Below, piece after piece: positions 29,034 to 37,435 of a stretch of DNA of 64,000 nucleotides. This stretch comes from Rhizobium mongolense USDA 1844 (GTDB taxonomy: Bacteria; Pseudomonadota; Alphaproteobacteria; Rhizobiales; Rhizobiaceae), in contig NZ_ATTQ01000004.1 in the NCBI RefSeq assembly GCF_000419765.1, forward strand, positions 186,001 to 250,000, in the 5' to 3' direction. Position numbers and translations under genes: made by a program. Position 1 is the first letter of the stretch; each line of letters begins with the position of its first letter. The notes under the pieces are model-generated. The model did not search any database, was not told the origin of the DNA, and saw nothing but the letters and a program-made list of their open reading frames with translations.

Positions 29034-30179
29034 ATGCAGAAGATCGTCGCAAAGCGCTGGAGAGAGATCAGTTGGGGTGTCACAGCCTCGATCGCGCTGC
29101 ATATTGCCGTCGTTGCGTTTTTCCTGGTGAAGCTGCCTGAAAAGACGCCGCAGCCCCCAGAAGAGGAGACGGTGAACGTCGATCTCGTGCCTCCGCCGGA
29201 AGAGGAAAAGAAGCCGGAGGAGAAGAAGGCCGAGGAAAAGAAGGCGGAAGAGCAAAAGCCGCCTGAGAAACCTCCCGAATTGCCGAAGATCGAGGAGAAG
29301 GCTGAGCAGAAACCGCCGGCGCCGCCACCACCGCCACTGCCACCGCCACCACCTCCTCCGCCGGAAGCCAAGCCGGAAGAGAAGCCGTCCGAACCGCCGA
29401 AATCCGAAGCCAGGAACGATCCCTCCGACAATGAGGGGAAGGAACAGAGAATGCCCGTCCTGAGGCCCGTCTTTGAATTCGGCGACAAGGATAGTGGCCC
29501 GCGCAAATCCGAAACGGGCAACGCTTCGGCGGAGGCCGGCAAGCCGCCGGTGACGCCGCCGGAGGAGCCGAAGCCGGAAGAGCCCAAGCCTGCCGAAACG
29601 GCCAGTGCAATGCCTCCCGCCACGGACCAGCCGCCGGCAAACCCAGTGCCGGACGATGTCAATCTGCCTCAGGTGGATGTGGCCAATATCGACCCGCAGA
29701 AGAACGGACCTTCGGCTGGCGCGGGAGACAAGGCGAAAATCGCCTTCGAACAGGCAAAGCCTGCGGACCAGCCCAAGATCGACCAGACGGAAACGGCGAA
29801 GGCTGAAAAGCCTACCGAGTTGAAGGAAGCAAAGACGCTGTTCTCGCAGAACGAAACGGATGATCCGATCGCCCGGACCGCCATGGGCAACATGCCGCGC
29901 GGAAGAAGGGCCGCGCAGCTTTGCAGCACCGAGCTTCGCGAGCAACTGGTTCACGGATCGCCCGCCTACAATCCGGTAATGGTCCCCACTTACGCGCTGC
30001 CGCGCGGTACGGTGCTCGAGGTCCGGCGCGGTGCCTTCCGCACGCGCGAGGGCTGGTACGACGTTCAATTCCGATGTGAGGTGGACGAGGGCGTAACCAA
30101 GGTCGTCTCGTTTGCCGTCGATGTCGGCGATCCGATCCCGCCCAGCCTGTGGCGGAGCCGCAATCTTCCGCAGTTCTGA
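29034..30179 (+). CDS. DUF930 protein with TonB-like Pro/Glu/Lys-rich linker
   Basis: A 381-residue protein. Residues 1-12 are basic and about 13-33 form one membrane helix (GVTASIALHIAVVAFFLVKL). A long Pro/Glu/Lys linker follows to about residue 250, with proline runs near 100-115, like the periplasm-spanning arm of TonB. The C-terminal 100 residues are the DUF930 domain: RRAAQLCSTELREQLVHGSP, then a VPTYALPRGTVLEVRRGAFR section. It should be inner-membrane anchored with the domain in the periplasm. Cysteines in the domain (C of QLCST and FRCEV) may form a disulfide. Function unknown. Confidence 0.8.
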   Translation: MQKIVAKRWREISWGVTASIALHIAVVAFFLVKLPEKTPQPPEEETVNVDLVPPPEEEKKPEEKKAEEKKAEEQKPPEKPPELPKIEEKAEQKPPAPPPPPLPPPPPPPPEAKPEEKPSEPPKSEARNDPSDNEGKEQRMPVLRPVFEFGDKDSGPRKSETGNASAEAGKPPVTPPEEPKPEEPKPAETASAMPPATDQPPANPVPDDVNLPQVDVANIDPQKNGPSAGAGDKAKIAFEQAKPADQPKIDQTETAKAEKPTELKEAKTLFSQNETDDPIARTAMGNMPRGRRAAQLCSTELREQLVHGSPAYNPVMVPTYALPRGTVLEVRRGAFRTREGWYDVQFRCEVDEGVTKVVSFAVDVGDPIPPSLWRSRNLPQF

Positions 30180-30259
30180 CACGGGCTCGCACCAGCCCTG
30201 CGCAAGTGAGCTCTCCTAGTCTGCTTTCATCGCTGAATGTTCCGGTGAATGAAAGGACG

Positions 30260-30424
30260 ATGATGTCGAACGAAATCGAACACTTCTTTGAAATGCAGGA
30301 CGAGGCCACGAGCCTGGCGTTCCTCCAAAACAAGGGTGATGAGCTGACCGATATTCTGGTTGCAGCGCTCGAAGACGCCCTGAAAATTCTCTCCGACGAA
30401 ATCCGGCCTGAGACACTTCACTAA
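30260..30424 (+). CDS. Small conserved-type protein (54 aa)
   Basis: A 54-residue acidic, helix-forming protein starting MMSNEIEHFFEMQDEATSLA and ending IRPETLH. The ATG at 30260 follows GAAAGGACG at ideal spacing, the codon usage matches its neighbours, and the stop is followed by spacer, so I regard it as real. No membrane segment or known motif. It lies between the DUF930 gene and an AraC regulator, on the same strand as both. Function unknown. Confidence 0.6.
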   Translation: MMSNEIEHFFEMQDEATSLAFLQNKGDELTDILVAALEDALKILSDEIRPETLH

Positions 30425-30488
30425 TCTCGGCAAAGACGTTGCGTGCTTCGCCTGCCGCTGGCAGAGTCCGGCCTGAAGGAGACGCTGC

Positions 30489-31295
30489 GTGGCCAAAAGT
30501 CAGTTCACAATGCACCGTTCGGCGATGGCCGGCGTGGATGCCGTGGAGGCGGAAACCCGCCACAGTTTCGCACGGCATACGCATGAGCAATTCGGCATCG
30601 GCCTGATTGTCTCCGGTGCGCAGAAGTCGCTGAGCGGGCGCGGCATGGTCGAGGCGCAAGCCGGCGATCTCATCACCGTCAATCCGAACGAGGTCCATGA
30701 CGGTGCACCGATCGGCGAGGGGCGGTCGTGGCGCATCCTCTATTTCGATCCGGCGATCTTCGGCGATCTCGCTCAGGATGCGGGCGAAAGCAGGATGATG
30801 CACACGGAAATTCCGCGCCCCGTTATTCAAAACAGCGTCCTTGCAGCACGCTTCGCGAGCCTCTTTGCCGCAATCACCAGCAGCTCCACGCAGGATGACC
30901 TTGCGCGCGAAGAACTGCTCCTCGGCGTTGTTGCTGATGTGATGCGCGAACAGCCGATGCCGGAAGTGGCGCGTATGGCGCCGGGCACGATCCGCAAGGC
31001 GCAGAGCCTGATCGACGGCGATCCCCTCGCCAATGTCTCGCTTGCCGATCTTGCGCGCGAAAGCGGCCTTAGCCGGTTTCAGGTGCTGCGCGGTTTTGCG
31101 AAAGCAACCGGCATGACGCCGCATGCCTATCTGGTCCAGGCGCGCATCCACATGGCCCGCCGCCTGATCGCTTCCGGCACGCCGCTTGCCGAAGCGGCCT
31201 TCGCCAGCGGCTTTGCCGATCAGAGCCACATGACACGCGTCTTCACGGCCAAATACGGCCTCACGCCGCGTGTCTATGCCACGGCACTTGCCTGA
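30489..31295 (+). CDS. AraC-family transcriptional regulator
   Basis: A 268-residue regulator. The N-terminal cupin-like sensor domain shows HSFARHTHEQFGIGLIVSGA and AGDLITVNPNEVHDG. The C-terminal double helix-turn-helix reads VSLADLARESGLSRFQVLRG, then HMARRLIASGTPLAEAAFAS and SHMTRVFTAKYGLTP. The start is GTG with a strong GAAGGAGA site. It lies 71 bp before a co-oriented EamA exporter gene; this AraC/LysE- or EamA-type pairing often means the regulator controls the exporter. Confidence 0.92.
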   Translation: MAKSQFTMHRSAMAGVDAVEAETRHSFARHTHEQFGIGLIVSGAQKSLSGRGMVEAQAGDLITVNPNEVHDGAPIGEGRSWRILYFDPAIFGDLAQDAGESRMMHTEIPRPVIQNSVLAARFASLFAAITSSSTQDDLAREELLLGVVADVMREQPMPEVARMAPGTIRKAQSLIDGDPLANVSLADLARESGLSRFQVLRGFAKATGMTPHAYLVQARIHMARRLIASGTPLAEAAFASGFADQSHMTRVFTAKYGLTPRVYATALA

Positions 31296-31366
31296 CGGCC
31301 TGCAATTTCGTTCAAGAAGCTACTTCGTCTTTGCGGTTTTCTCCGTCCATCGAAACGGAGAATCCC

Positions 31367-32296
31367 ATGACAAAAGCATTTCAGGGCTACATCTATCTGA
31401 CGCTGGCGATGATCACGGTCGGCAGCACGGTGATCGCCAGCAAGATCATCGCATCAGGCCTTCCGCCATTTACGGCAACGGCACTGCGTTTCGCTGCGGC
31501 CTTCCCTTTCTTCCTGCTTCTGATGCAACTCACCCGATCGCGGCTGCCGAAACTGTCGCGCCACGATTGGCTCATCCTCGTGACGCAGGCAGGGGCAGGC
31601 AGCGTCGGCTATACGACGTTGTTGATCTCCGGCCTGCAACTGACGTCGGCGACGAATGCCGGCGTCATCATCGGCACGCTGCCGGTCGTCTCGGCGGTAA
31701 TCTCGATCCTCATTCTCGGCGAAAGGCCGCACCGCTTCCTGCTGGTTGCCATCGCGCTCGCCGCTTTCGGCGTCTTCTGGGTCGCGGTGACGCCAGGCGC
31801 ATCCGCAGCCGGCTCACTTGCCGGCAATGCACTGATCCTCGGCGCCGTCATCTGCGAGGGGCTGTTCATTCTTCTCAACAAGCGCATGCAGAGCGAGATC
31901 CTGCCGCTCACGCAGTCGGCGCTGATGACCGGTATCGGTTTCCTAGTTGCCGGCATTCCGGCTCTCTTCGAAAGCCATGCCGCAAGCGGCTTTTCGGGAG
32001 CGGCGCTGTCGGCCGTCGTCTATTATGCGCTGGTGCCGACCGTCGGCGGCTTCATCTTGTGGTACGCGGGCTTAGCGCGCGTCAGCGCCAGCGAGGCTTC
32101 GCTGTTTACGGCACTCGCTCCAGTCTCCGCCGTCATTTTTGCCTTCGTGCTGCTCGGCGAGCCGGTCGGCATCCATCAGATCTTTGGCGTCGCCTGTGTG
32201 CTCGCCGCCGTTCTGGGGCTCGGCTTGTCTGCACTTACCCGGGTGCGGCGGCGTGACAGTGACCCCTTGGGAAGCGCCGGGTACGACCCTATGTAG
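31367..32296 (+). CDS. EamA (DMT-superfamily) transporter
   Basis: A 309-residue protein with ten hydrophobic helices arranged as two EamA repeats. The first begins GYIYLTLAMITVGSTVIASK and contains the usual FTATALRFAAAFPFFLLLMQ; the second contains SLAGNALILGAVICEGLFIL and ends with EASLFTALAPVSAVIFAFVL followed by GEPVGIHQIFGVACVLAAV. DMT proteins export amino acids or other small metabolites. ATG 31367 follows CGGAGAATCCC. Probably the target of the preceding AraC regulator. Confidence 0.9.
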   Translation: MTKAFQGYIYLTLAMITVGSTVIASKIIASGLPPFTATALRFAAAFPFFLLLMQLTRSRLPKLSRHDWLILVTQAGAGSVGYTTLLISGLQLTSATNAGVIIGTLPVVSAVISILILGERPHRFLLVAIALAAFGVFWVAVTPGASAAGSLAGNALILGAVICEGLFILLNKRMQSEILPLTQSALMTGIGFLVAGIPALFESHAASGFSGAALSAVVYYALVPTVGGFILWYAGLARVSASEASLFTALAPVSAVIFAFVLLGEPVGIHQIFGVACVLAAVLGLGLSALTRVRRRDSDPLGSAGYDPM

Positions 32297-32327
32297 GGAC
32301 GGTGCAATCTTTCGAAGGCGAACGCTC

Positions 32328-32726
32328 ATGTCAGACAAGCCAATCAAGATTCCCGGGCCTGATCATCCGATCACCGTAGACCACAATCCGGCGCGCGTCG
32401 TCGTCAAGCTTGACGGCAAGGTCGTCGCTGATACGCGCGATGCACTGACATTGCGCGAGGCCTCCTATCCGCCGGTGCAGTATATTCCGCGCAAGGATGT
32501 CGACATGTCGCTGCTTCAACGCACCGACCACTCTACTTATTGCCCCTACAAGGGCGAGGCCTCCTATTACAGCATCACGCCTGGCGGCGAGGGCGCGAAG
32601 AACGCCATCTGGACCTATGAAAACCCGCATGCGGCGATGCGCGAAATCAAGGACCGCATGGCGTTCTATCCGGATCGCGTGGATTCGATCGAAGAACTGC
32701 AGTCGCCTGAGGCCGGCGAGTTTTAG
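32328..32726 (+). CDS. DUF427 domain protein
   Basis: A 132-residue protein. DUF427 hallmarks are VVVKLDGKVVADTRDALTLR, YIPRKDVDMSLLQRTDHSTY, CPYKGEASYYSI and WTYENPHAAMREIKDRMAFY. The family is a small beta-rich fold of unknown biochemical role. The ATG at 32328 gives the normal length; a longer open frame upstream lies inside the EamA gene and is not DUF427-like. Its stop codon overlaps that of the convergent ABC ATPase gene (32723-32726). Confidence 0.9.
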   Translation: MSDKPIKIPGPDHPITVDHNPARVVVKLDGKVVADTRDALTLREASYPPVQYIPRKDVDMSLLQRTDHSTYCPYKGEASYYSITPGGEGAKNAIWTYENPHAAMREIKDRMAFYPDRVDSIEELQSPEAGEF

Positions 32727-33754
32727 CGTCCCGTCCCGACAAGACAGCGCACGAGACCTTCCAGCGACACGCGGCCTGCGGGCAGGCCATCGGCGGCGGT
32801 GACGGTCGCGTGCGTGACGTTGCTTTCGGTCATCATCCGCATACCTTCCTCCACGGTCGATTTGCCGGGGATGCGGATCACGGTGTCGCTTGCGGGATTG
32901 CTGAGCGGCTCCATCAGCGCTTCGATCGGGATGACGCGACTGCGGTTTACTTCCTTGACGAAGGCCTCGATGTAGTCGTTTGCGGGATTGAGCACGATAT
33001 CGGCGGCCGAGCCCTGCTGGATGAGCTCGCCATCGCGCAGAATGGCGACCTTGTCGCCGAGCCGCAACGCCTCGTCGAGATCGTGGGTGATGAAGACGAT
33101 GGTCTTCTTCAGTTCCTTCTGCAGGTCGAGCAGCACGCTCTGCATGTCGACGCGGATCAGCGGGTCGAGGGCGGAATAGGCCTCGTCCATCAAGAGTATC
33201 TCGGCATCGTTGGTGAGTGCACGGGCAAGACCGACACGCTGCTGCATGCCGCCCGAAAGCTGGTTCGGATAATGCCCGGCAAAGCCGTCGAGCCCGACGC
33301 GCTTGATCCAGATATTAGCACGCTCTTCGCGCTCGCCCTTCGGCACGCCTTGTATTTCCAGTCCGTAGACGGTGTTCTGCAGCACGTTGCGATGCGGCAG
33401 CAGGCCGAACTTCTGGAACACCATCGCCGTCCTGCGGCGGCGGAACTCGCGGAGTTCCTCTTCGCTCATCTTGCAGATGTCGGTATTGCCATAGAGCACT
33501 TCGCCCGCCGTCGGGTCGATCAGCCGATTGATGTGGCGGATCAGCGTCGACTTGCCGGAACCGGAAAGCCCCATAATGACGGTGATGCTGCCGCCGGGAA
33601 TCGAGATGTTGATATCCTTCAGCCCGAGGACATGACCGTGCTCCTTGTTGAGCTCGGTTTTCGACATGCCCTTGGTGACGGCTTCGATGTAATCGCCGCC
33701 ACGCGGACCGAAAATCTTGTAGAGATTGCGTATCTCAATCGACTGACTAGCCAT
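32723..33754 (-). CDS. Betaine/proline-type ABC transporter, ATP-binding protein
   Basis: A 343-residue ATPase of the quaternary-amine (ProV/HutV/OpuA) type. It starts MASQSIEIRNLYKIFGPRGG. Walker A is GLSGSGKST, the Q-loop is MVFQKFGLLPHRNVLQNTVY, the signature is LSGGMQQRVGLARAL, Walker B is ILLMDEAYSALDPL and the H-loop is FITHDLDEAL. A C-terminal CBS-like half (VNRSRVIPIEALMEP) follows. It powers uptake of the solute bound by the periplasmic protein at 34752-35750. Its start overlaps the permease end by 8 bp, so they are one operon. Choline, glycine betaine, proline betaine or histidine are possible substrates. Confidence 0.92.
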   Translation of the reverse strand: MASQSIEIRNLYKIFGPRGGDYIEAVTKGMSKTELNKEHGHVLGLKDINISIPGGSITVIMGLSGSGKSTLIRHINRLIDPTAGEVLYGNTDICKMSEEELREFRRRRTAMVFQKFGLLPHRNVLQNTVYGLEIQGVPKGEREERANIWIKRVGLDGFAGHYPNQLSGGMQQRVGLARALTNDAEILLMDEAYSALDPLIRVDMQSVLLDLQKELKKTIVFITHDLDEALRLGDKVAILRDGELIQQGSAADIVLNPANDYIEAFVKEVNRSRVIPIEALMEPLSNPASDTVIRIPGKSTVEEGMRMMTESNVTHATVTAADGLPAGRVSLEGLVRCLVGTGR

Positions 33755-34634
33755 GCACGATTTCCCGGTGCTTCTGCAGCCTGAGGCCATAGGCCTGGCT
33801 GATGCGGTCAAAGATGATGGCGATGCCGACGATGGCGAGACCGTTGAAGACGCCGAGGGTGAAGTACTGGTTGGCGATAGCCTTGAGGACCGGCTGGCCG
33901 AGGCCCTGGACGCCAATCATCGAAGCGATGACGACCATGGCAAGTGCCATCATGATCGTCTGGTTGATGCCGGCCATGATGGTCGGCAACGCCAAGGGAA
34001 GCTGGACGTTGCGCAGCTTCTGCCAGCTCGATGAACCGAAGGCGTCGGCCGCTTCGAGCACGTCCTTGTCAACCATGCGGATGCCGAGATTGGTGAGGCG
34101 TATCATCGGCGGCAAGGCATAGATGACGACGGCGATGACGCCGGGGACGCGGCCGATGCCGAGCAGCATGACGACCGGGATCAGATAGACGAAGCTCGGC
34201 ATGGTCTGCATCACGTCGAGCACCGGATTGACGGCATTCTGTAGCCGGTTGGAACGCGACATGCCGATGCCGATCGGAATGCCGATCGCGACCGAAAGCA
34301 CCGTGCAGACGAAGATCATCGAAACGGTCTTCATCGTGTCTTCCCACATGTCGAACCAGCCGATCAGCAGGAGCGTTGCGGCGCAGCCGATGACAATCTT
34401 CCAATTGCGGCTCCCAAGCCAGGCAATGCCGGCGACGACCAGGATCACCAGCGGCCAGGGCGTGCCGGTGAGCAGCCTTTCGGCCCAGATCAGAAAGCTT
34501 TGCAGCGGGCTGAACAGCCCTTCGATGCTGTCGCCGTAAGCGCGGGTAAAAGCGCGAAAGCCTTCGTCCACGTTCTTCTTCAGAACGCGCAGCGTGTCGG
34601 CATCCATTGTCGGAAATTTCCAGAGCCAGTCCAT
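33747..34634 (-). CDS. Betaine/proline-type ABC transporter, permease
   Basis: A 295-residue membrane protein of the ProW/HutW type. The hydrophilic N-terminus is followed by about seven membrane helices, and the ABC permease coupling (EAA) loop reads RMVDKDVLEAADAFGSSSWQ, then LRNVQLPLALPTIMAGINQT. It forms the inner-membrane channel with the ATPase encoded downstream, with which it overlaps by 8 bp. A 117-bp gap containing a hairpin separates it from the binding-protein gene upstream. Confidence 0.93.
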   Translation of the reverse strand: MDWLWKFPTMDADTLRVLKKNVDEGFRAFTRAYGDSIEGLFSPLQSFLIWAERLLTGTPWPLVILVVAGIAWLGSRNWKIVIGCAATLLLIGWFDMWEDTMKTVSMIFVCTVLSVAIGIPIGIGMSRSNRLQNAVNPVLDVMQTMPSFVYLIPVVMLLGIGRVPGVIAVVIYALPPMIRLTNLGIRMVDKDVLEAADAFGSSSWQKLRNVQLPLALPTIMAGINQTIMMALAMVVIASMIGVQGLGQPVLKAIANQYFTLGVFNGLAIVGIAIIFDRISQAYGLRLQKHREIVHG

Positions 34635-34704
34635 GTCAGTTCCCCATGGCTAAAGCGGCGGCGGCCCTGTTCTTCTTATGGCCGTCGCGCAAAAGGATCG
34701 GGCT

Positions 34705-34731
34705 GGCGGTGCCCGGATGTCAAGCACCGCC
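34705..34731 (-). promoter_or_regulatory. Intercistronic hairpin between binding-protein and permease genes
   Basis: GGCGGTGC (34705-34712) and GCACCGCC (34724-34731) form a perfect 8-bp stem with an 11-nt loop, without a U-run. The placement right after the binding-protein gene is typical of hairpins that protect the upstream message or reduce read-through, so that binding protein is made in excess over permease and ATPase. Confidence 0.55.
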
Positions 34732-34751
34732 TGCTTGCGAATCATGAGGGA

Positions 34752-35750
34752 TCAGAGGGAAGCCTTGATCTTCTCGGCGACTTCCGGAGAGACCCATTCC
34801 TTCCACAGGGCTTCGTTTTCCTTGAGGAAGTGCTTGGCACCGTCTTCGCCGGTAGCCTGGTTGTCGGTCATCCAGGCGATGAGCTTGTTAACGGTGTCGT
34901 TCGTCCAGGCACGCTTGTTGAGATAGTCCATGGCCGGGCCGGCGCGATCGGCAAAGGTTTTGCTCACGAGCGTCTGAACGTCGTCGGCCGGCCAGGCGTT
35001 CGGCTTGGGATCGGGGCAATCGGCAACCGAGGTACAGCGCTTCCATTCCGCCGCATCGTATTCGGAGCCGTAGCCGAGTTTCACCATTTCATATTTGCCG
35101 AGGAGCGAGGTCGGGGCCCAGTAGTAGCCGACCCAGGGCTGTTTGCCTTCGTAGGCCTTGGCGATGGAACCGTCGAGGCCGGCTGCCGAGCCCGTATCAA
35201 CCAGCGTGAAGCCAGCCTTGTCCCCGCCATAGGCCTTGAAGAGCTGCGAGGTCACCACCGTTCCGCCCCAGCCTTGAGGGCCATTGAAGACGGCGCCTTT
35301 GCTCTTGTCTTCGGGAGCAGGGAAAAGTTCGGGATGCTTGAAGAGATCAGGGATCGTCTTGATGTCTGGATGGGCTTCGGCGATGTATTTGGGGATCCAC
35401 CAGCCCTGGATCGCGCCGTCCGAAAGGATTTTCGAGGCAGCAACCACCTTGCCGCCTTCCAGGCCGCGCTTCACGAGTTCCGGCTGGAGGCTTACCCAGG
35501 CTTCCGGTGCGACGTCCGGCTCACCCTTTTCAGCCATTGATGTGAGCGTCGGAACAGTGTCGCCGCTGACGATCTCGGCGGTGCATCCATAGCCTTCCTC
35601 GAGGATGATCTTGTCGAGGTTTGCGGCAACTTCGGCCGATTGCCAGTTCATGCTGGCGATGGTGACGTTGCCACACTCCGCGGCCGAAGCCGTGCTCGAA
35701 AGGCCGATCAGGCCGGCAGCAAGGACGGTTGAAGCCAAAAGTGCTTTCAT
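34752..35750 (-). CDS. Betaine/proline/histidine-type ABC transporter, periplasmic binding protein
   Basis: A 332-residue secreted protein. A signal peptide (MKALLASTVLAAGLIGLSST) is cut near ASA-AECG. The mature part, NVTIASMNWQSAEVAANLDK and then KGEPDVAPEAWVS, IQGWWIPKYIAEAHPDIKT and FPAPEDKSKGAVFNGPQGW, resembles the HutX/QAT group (OpuAC domain) more than choline-specific ChoX. Several Trp residues (GWW, GWGG, PWVGYYWAP) could form the aromatic box for a quaternary amine. It is the first gene of the three-gene operon. Confidence 0.9.
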   Translation of the reverse strand: MKALLASTVLAAGLIGLSSTASAAECGNVTIASMNWQSAEVAANLDKIILEEGYGCTAEIVSGDTVPTLTSMAEKGEPDVAPEAWVSLQPELVKRGLEGGKVVAASKILSDGAIQGWWIPKYIAEAHPDIKTIPDLFKHPELFPAPEDKSKGAVFNGPQGWGGTVVTSQLFKAYGGDKAGFTLVDTGSAAGLDGSIAKAYEGKQPWVGYYWAPTSLLGKYEMVKLGYGSEYDAAEWKRCTSVADCPDPKPNAWPADDVQTLVSKTFADRAGPAMDYLNKRAWTNDTVNKLIAWMTDNQATGEDGAKHFLKENEALWKEWVSPEVAEKIKASL

Positions 35751-36118
35751 TTTCTTGTTCCCTCTGGTCGCGGTGTGACGTGAACCCGGTTGCCTGCGGC
35801 ACCGCGTCCGCCAGCAAGCCTATTGAGCATGCTTTCATGCGCCATGCGCCATTCCGTTTGCGTCAGAAAATGGCGCATTGACGCTTTCTTTCAATGGCTG
35901 ATCAGGTGCGTTGTCGCGATCGGGACAATCGTTCCAATAGGCGCAAATCGTGCAAAGCGGATTATTCTGAAACGAACGCGTCTTTTGCCTGATCTTGCCA
36001 AGGCCGGGACGCCGCGGGGCTGGAAATCGGCGGATCACGCATATTTTCTCACCTATACTGTCGGGCCTTGCGCTCGCCATCCGTCCTATGATCGTCAACA
36101 GAATATGGGAGAACGACA
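35751..36118. other. Divergent promoter region (transporter / DUF1428)
   Basis: This 368-bp spacer separates the minus-strand transporter operon from the plus-strand DUF1428 gene, so it should hold both promoters. I see no gene, no strong palindrome and no unambiguous promoter boxes in it. An AATATGGGAGAACGACA stretch directly before 36119 supplies the DUF1428 ribosome-binding site. Confidence 0.4.
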
Positions 36119-36472
36119 ATGCCTTACATCGACGGATTCGTCGTGGCTGTTCCGAAAGCCAATATCGAGGCTTACAAGAAGTTGGCGAATCTCGCCGGCT
36201 CGATCTGGAAGGAGCATGGTGCGCTCAAATATGTCGAGTGCCTTGCCGACGACGTGCCCTATGGCGAACTCACCTCGTTTCCGCGTGCGGTGATGGCGAA
36301 GGAAGACGAAGTGGTGGGGTTTTCCTGGATCGTCTATGGATCGAGGAGGGAGCGCGACGATATAGTGGCCAAGGTCATGTCCGATCCACGCCTGCAGGGC
36401 GAAGAATGGAAAACGGTCTTTGATGGCAAGCGAATGATCTACGGCGGCTTCGAAACTGTCGTCGAACTTTGA
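36119..36472 (+). CDS. DUF1428 family protein
   Basis: A 117-residue protein starting MPYIDGFVVAVPKANIEAYK, with EHGALKYVECLADDVPYGEL and ending KRMIYGGFETVVEL, the hallmark pattern of DUF1428 (YbaA-type), a ferredoxin-like fold related to dimeric alpha/beta-barrel proteins. Role unknown. GGGAGAACGACA precedes the ATG. The next gene starts 13 bp after its stop, so the two are probably co-transcribed. Confidence 0.92.
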   Translation: MPYIDGFVVAVPKANIEAYKKLANLAGSIWKEHGALKYVECLADDVPYGELTSFPRAVMAKEDEVVGFSWIVYGSRRERDDIVAKVMSDPRLQGEEWKTVFDGKRMIYGGFETVVEL

Positions 36473-36485
36473 AAAAGGCAGTTCC

Positions 36486-36908
36486 ATGCCCCAGACGATC
36501 ATCTCCGTCTCAACCCGGGGGCAAGGCCTCTATGAATTCACCGACCAGGCGGCTGGCTTCGTCCGCGCAACCGGCGTGGACGAAGGTTTGCTCACTGTCT
36601 TCGTGCGCCACACCTCCTGTTCGCTCTTGATCCAGGAAAATGCCGACCCGGATGTGCAGACGGACCTCAGTGCCTTCTTCCGCCGGCTCGTGCCGCCGTC
36701 ATCGGACCCATCGATGCGCTGGATTGTCCACACGACCGAAGGTCCGGATGACATGCCTGCCCATATCAAGGCGGCGCTGACACAGGTTTCGTTCGGTATT
36801 CCCTTTACGAGTGGCAAGATGGTGCTCGGCACCTGGCAAGGGCTCTATCTCTTCGAGCATCGCGACCGTCCCCATCGCCGCGAAATCGTGCTGCATGTCA
36901 GCGCCTGA
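36486..36908 (+). CDS. YjbQ/UPF0047 family protein
   Basis: A 140-residue protein with the UPF0047 blocks GLLTVFVRHTSCSLLIQENA and, after DVQTDLSAFFRRL, HTTEGPDDMPAHIKAALTQV and SGKMVLGTWQGLYLFEHRDR. Residues His, Ser, Asn and His of the conserved pocket are present. Members have weak thiamine-phosphate-synthase activity in vitro, but the real role is open. AAAAAGGCAGTTCC precedes the ATG. Confidence 0.93.
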   Translation: MPQTIISVSTRGQGLYEFTDQAAGFVRATGVDEGLLTVFVRHTSCSLLIQENADPDVQTDLSAFFRRLVPPSSDPSMRWIVHTTEGPDDMPAHIKAALTQVSFGIPFTSGKMVLGTWQGLYLFEHRDRPHRREIVLHVSA

Positions 36909-37012
36909 ACCGAACCTGAATACGCAATTCGAACACCATTCAGTTTCAGCCTTCTATTGTCGAATCATCCCCGGAAGGGAGTTCGATCATTCTTTGAAAC
37001 TAGGAAAACCCG

Positions 37013-37327
37013 ATGACCAATTTCATTGCCAAGGCATCGTTTGCCGCATTGCTTGCCATTGCTTCGATCCCCGCCAGCGTCTCGACTGCTGCCGCAGCCA
37101 GCCCGGAGCGCGGCGTTGTCATCGACGTCCAGTATCATCGTCCGCCACCGGTCTACCGCGGTTGCTCGCCGGTCATGGCAGTGCGCGCGGCTCGCTGGTC
37201 CGGCCTGCGCGACGTGCGCGTCGTCAATGTCACACCGCGCCGCGTCGTCGTTGCCGGCCGTGACCGCCGTGGCTGGGACCGAATGACCTTCGCGAATGTC
37301 CGTGGCTGCCCGCTGATCCGCCGTTAA
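37013..37327 (+). CDS. Small secreted basic protein
   Basis: A 104-residue protein with a clear signal peptide (MTNFIAKASFAALLAIASIP, cleavage near AAA-ASPE) and a mature, Arg-rich part of about 75 residues (PPPVYRGCSPVMAVRAARWS, then VVVAGRDRRGWDRMTFANVR). Two cysteines in the mature part (GCSP and GCPL) could pair. Similar short periplasmic proteins occur in rhizobia without known function. AGGAAAACCCG precedes the ATG, and a terminator follows at 37368. Confidence 0.7.
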   Translation: MTNFIAKASFAALLAIASIPASVSTAAAASPERGVVIDVQYHRPPPVYRGCSPVMAVRAARWSGLRDVRVVNVTPRRVVVAGRDRRGWDRMTFANVRGCPLIRR

Positions 37328-37367
37328 TAAGTAGCAGCCGCCGGTCTTTCAGACGCGGCGGCACAAG

Positions 37368-37413
37368 AACCGCCTTTGCCAATTCTTCTCGGATCACGGC
37401 AAGGGCGGTTTTT
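37368..37413 (+). terminator. Intrinsic terminator after the small secreted protein gene
   Basis: AACCGCCTTTGCC (37368-37380) pairs with GGCAAGGGCGGTT (37398-37410) with one G-U and a 17-nt loop, followed by TTTC. It lies 40 bp after the 37327 stop. Confidence 0.7.
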
Positions 37414-37435
37414 CATTGCCGGGATTGCGGCCGCA

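Noticed and set aside
32723..35750. Naming the transporter choXWV
   Set aside because: The binding protein resembles the HutX/QAT group at least as much as choline-specific ChoX, so the substrate is left open and no symbols are given.
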